NCBI RefSeq assembly: GCF_000368865.1
Contig: NZ_KB849730.1
Span: 88,594 to 152,593 of the forward strand
Source of the DNA: Acinetobacter bouvetii DSM 14964 = CIP 107468
GTDB lineage: Bacteria > Pseudomonadota > Gammaproteobacteria > Pseudomonadales > Moraxellaceae
Length of the DNA stretch: 64,000 nucleotides
Direction of reading: 5' to 3'
Below, one piece after another: positions 62,914 through 64,000 of the stretch. A program made the translations under genes and the position numbers. Under the pieces are notes generated by a model, which saw nothing but the letters and a program-made list of their open reading frames with translations, was not told the origin of the DNA and did no database searches. The number at the start of each line of letters is the position of its first letter. Position 1 is the first letter of the stretch.

Positions 62914-63504
62914 TTAGTTAAATGAAACCTTCGGCGCATTTTGCGCCCCTTGCTCTGCACTGAAGTTTGGCTTAGGCTCCATGCCAATCACTTTAGCGGT
63001 CATCACCTGCGGGAACTGACGGGCATAACTGTTAAAGTCCTGCACGGTGGTGATATAGCGGTTACGCGCTACAGCAATGCGGTTTTCAGTGCCTTCCAGC
63101 TGCACCTGCAAATCTTTAAACTGCTCATTGGCTTTCAAGTCAGGATAGTTTTCTGAAACAGCAATTAAACGTGACAATGCGCTGGTCATCTGCGCTTGAG
63201 CTTCTTGATATTTCTGGAATAAGGCAGGATCTTCCAGTACTTCCTTATCGACTTTCAGGCCTGCAACATTAGCGCGCGCCTGAGTCACTTCCGTTAAAAC
63301 CTGCTCTTCATGTTTCGCGTAGCCTTTCACCACATTAACCAAGTTCGGCACCAAATCGGCACGGCGCTGATACTGGTTTTGCACCTCTGACCATGCAGCC
63401 GTCACGGCCTCATCTTTGACTTGCAGCGTGTTGTAGCCGCAGCCCGTCAATGTAAGCGTGCTCGCCAAAGCGATGGCCAATGCACTATTTTTAATCAAGT
63501 TCAT
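62914..63504 (-). CDS. lemA: LemA family protein
   Basis: LemA-type helical protein of 196 residues with a lipoprotein signal; lipobox LTGC (cysteine at residue 22). Motifs YQRRADLVPNLVNVVKGYAKHE (cut as RRADLVPNLVNVVKGY), AVSENYPDLKAN and ENRIAVARNRY are diagnostic. It is a periplasmic-facing coiled structure of unknown precise role. ATG 63504 has GAGGATTAGG upstream. It is first in the operon with the two TPM-domain genes. Confidence 0.92.
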   Translation of the reverse strand: MNLIKNSALAIALASTLTLTGCGYNTLQVKDEAVTAAWSEVQNQYQRRADLVPNLVNVVKGYAKHEEQVLTEVTQARANVAGLKVDKEVLEDPALFQKYQEAQAQMTSALSRLIAVSENYPDLKANEQFKDLQVQLEGTENRIAVARNRYITTVQDFNSYARQFPQVMTAKVIGMEPKPNFSAEQGAQNAPKVSFN

Positions 63505-63935
63505 CTGCCTAATCCTCAAGTATTTATTTGTATTTGTTTGAATATTTTTTATTCTATCGGTATTTTTCAAAAACTCTGTATCTTTTTTTTAATGATTTTT
63601 CTTTACTTTGTGGCGTCCAGCTTTATAGCGGTGCTGGCATTTGCCAATGCAGCAGCCACTTTTTAAATTTACAGCACAATATGATGGCTTTTAATCAAAT
63701 TTTGAAATCGCCTATACTATATTTTTATCAATCCGCAGCATGATGCGTTTCAGCAAAACGCTTGCTGCGCCCCGCTGCATACTTCAATTGATTGCAAAAC
63801 AGCGTATGCATGTTCTTCATGCGGCACACCTACACCGCAAACAAAATTCAACATTGCAACTTCACCATAGAAAGCCTGCCGACTTCAGTCCTGACAGGCT
63901 ATGCCAATGGATAGAATATTCATTCAAATACGCAA
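63505..63935. promoter_or_regulatory. Intergenic region upstream of lemA
   Basis: About 430 bp without a supported gene. It must contain the lemA promoter. A possible hairpin, AGCCTG (63873-63878) and CAGGCT (63895-63900), may end the gene entering from the right edge. No other structure was seen. Confidence 0.35.
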
Positions 63936-64000
63936 TCAGTTCAGCAGCGCCGGCTTTAATTCTGTTTGAAAGCTGTCTAATTGATACTCCTCCGCCATGC
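63936..64000 (-). CDS. C-terminal end of a gene, cut by window edge
   Basis: An open frame runs in from the right edge on the minus strand and stops at TGA (63936-63938). The visible tail is MAEEYQLDSFQTELKPALLN. The product cannot be identified from so little sequence, and it could be spurious. Confidence 0.35.
   Translation of the reverse strand, partial: MAEEYQLDSFQTELKPALLN

Overview
The window is chromosomal DNA of an Acinetobacter species (Gammaproteobacteria, Moraxellaceae). The evidence is several close matches to Acinetobacter-type proteins: a CraA-like chloramphenicol exporter, an AbeM-like MATE pump, a SpoT with a dead synthetase domain, a lipase/foldase cluster, and a fimT-pilV-pilW-pilX-pilY1-pilE minor-pilin operon. 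The rpsP-rimM-trmD-rplS and gmk-rpoZ-spoT orders also fit. The species cannot be fixed from the sequence alone. Most of the window is ordinary core genome; no rRNA, tRNA, CRISPR array or recognisable insertion sequence was seen.

Layout. 0-13 kb: hemN and hemF diverge, then aroE, a large acidic lipoprotein, a 607-residue acyl-CoA dehydrogenase, an AT-rich acyltransferase downstream of hemW, and a YdcZ/MATE pair. 13-27 kb: a UbiB-like kinase, zinc-independent L31 (rpmE2) behind a Zur box, the fluoride channel crcB, HopJ-family and I42-inhibitor proteins, two paralogous exported proteins around a methyltransferase, a divergent membrane-anchored nuclease-like gene and orphan ParA, an AI-2E-type permease, SodC, a FUSC permease, DUF3817, a CraA homologue and pirin. 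27.1-28.8 kb: an AT-rich two-gene island, a phosphoribosyltransferase-like gene overlapping a NADAR gene. This is the best candidate for a little-described system. 28.8-38 kb: a small lipoprotein, D-2-hydroxyglutarate dehydrogenase divergent from serA, two RhtA-like exporters flanking a 609-residue lipoprotein, a TSUP permease and truB. 38-42 kb: lipase foldase and two tandem lipases. 42-44 kb: the rplS-trmD-rimM-rpsP operon. 44-52 kb: the minor pilin/PilY1 operon. 52-58 kb: ispH, gmk, rpoZ, spoT, ridA, bfd and bfr. 58-61 kb: a pilin locus with TfpZ, a second pilin, a serine hydrolase and pilA. 61-64 kb: two TPM-domain proteins with lemA, and the tail of one further gene.

How genes work together. 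SerA and the adjacent D-2-hydroxyglutarate dehydrogenase form a known coupled pair that recycles D-2-hydroxyglutarate. The foldase LipB is expected to fold both lipases. The 44-52 kb operon supplies the minor pilins and PilY1-type tip adhesin, while the 58-61 kb locus supplies the shaft pilin. Both pilins there have sigma-54-type promoters (GG-N10-GC). Bfd has a Fur-like box within its promoter, and the bacterioferritin next to it lacks most ferroxidase ligands. In the NADAR island the two genes overlap by 8 bp, each has a strong Shine-Dalgarno, and their promoter lies inside the terminator hairpin of the preceding gene. The island joins pirin through an ATGA overlap.
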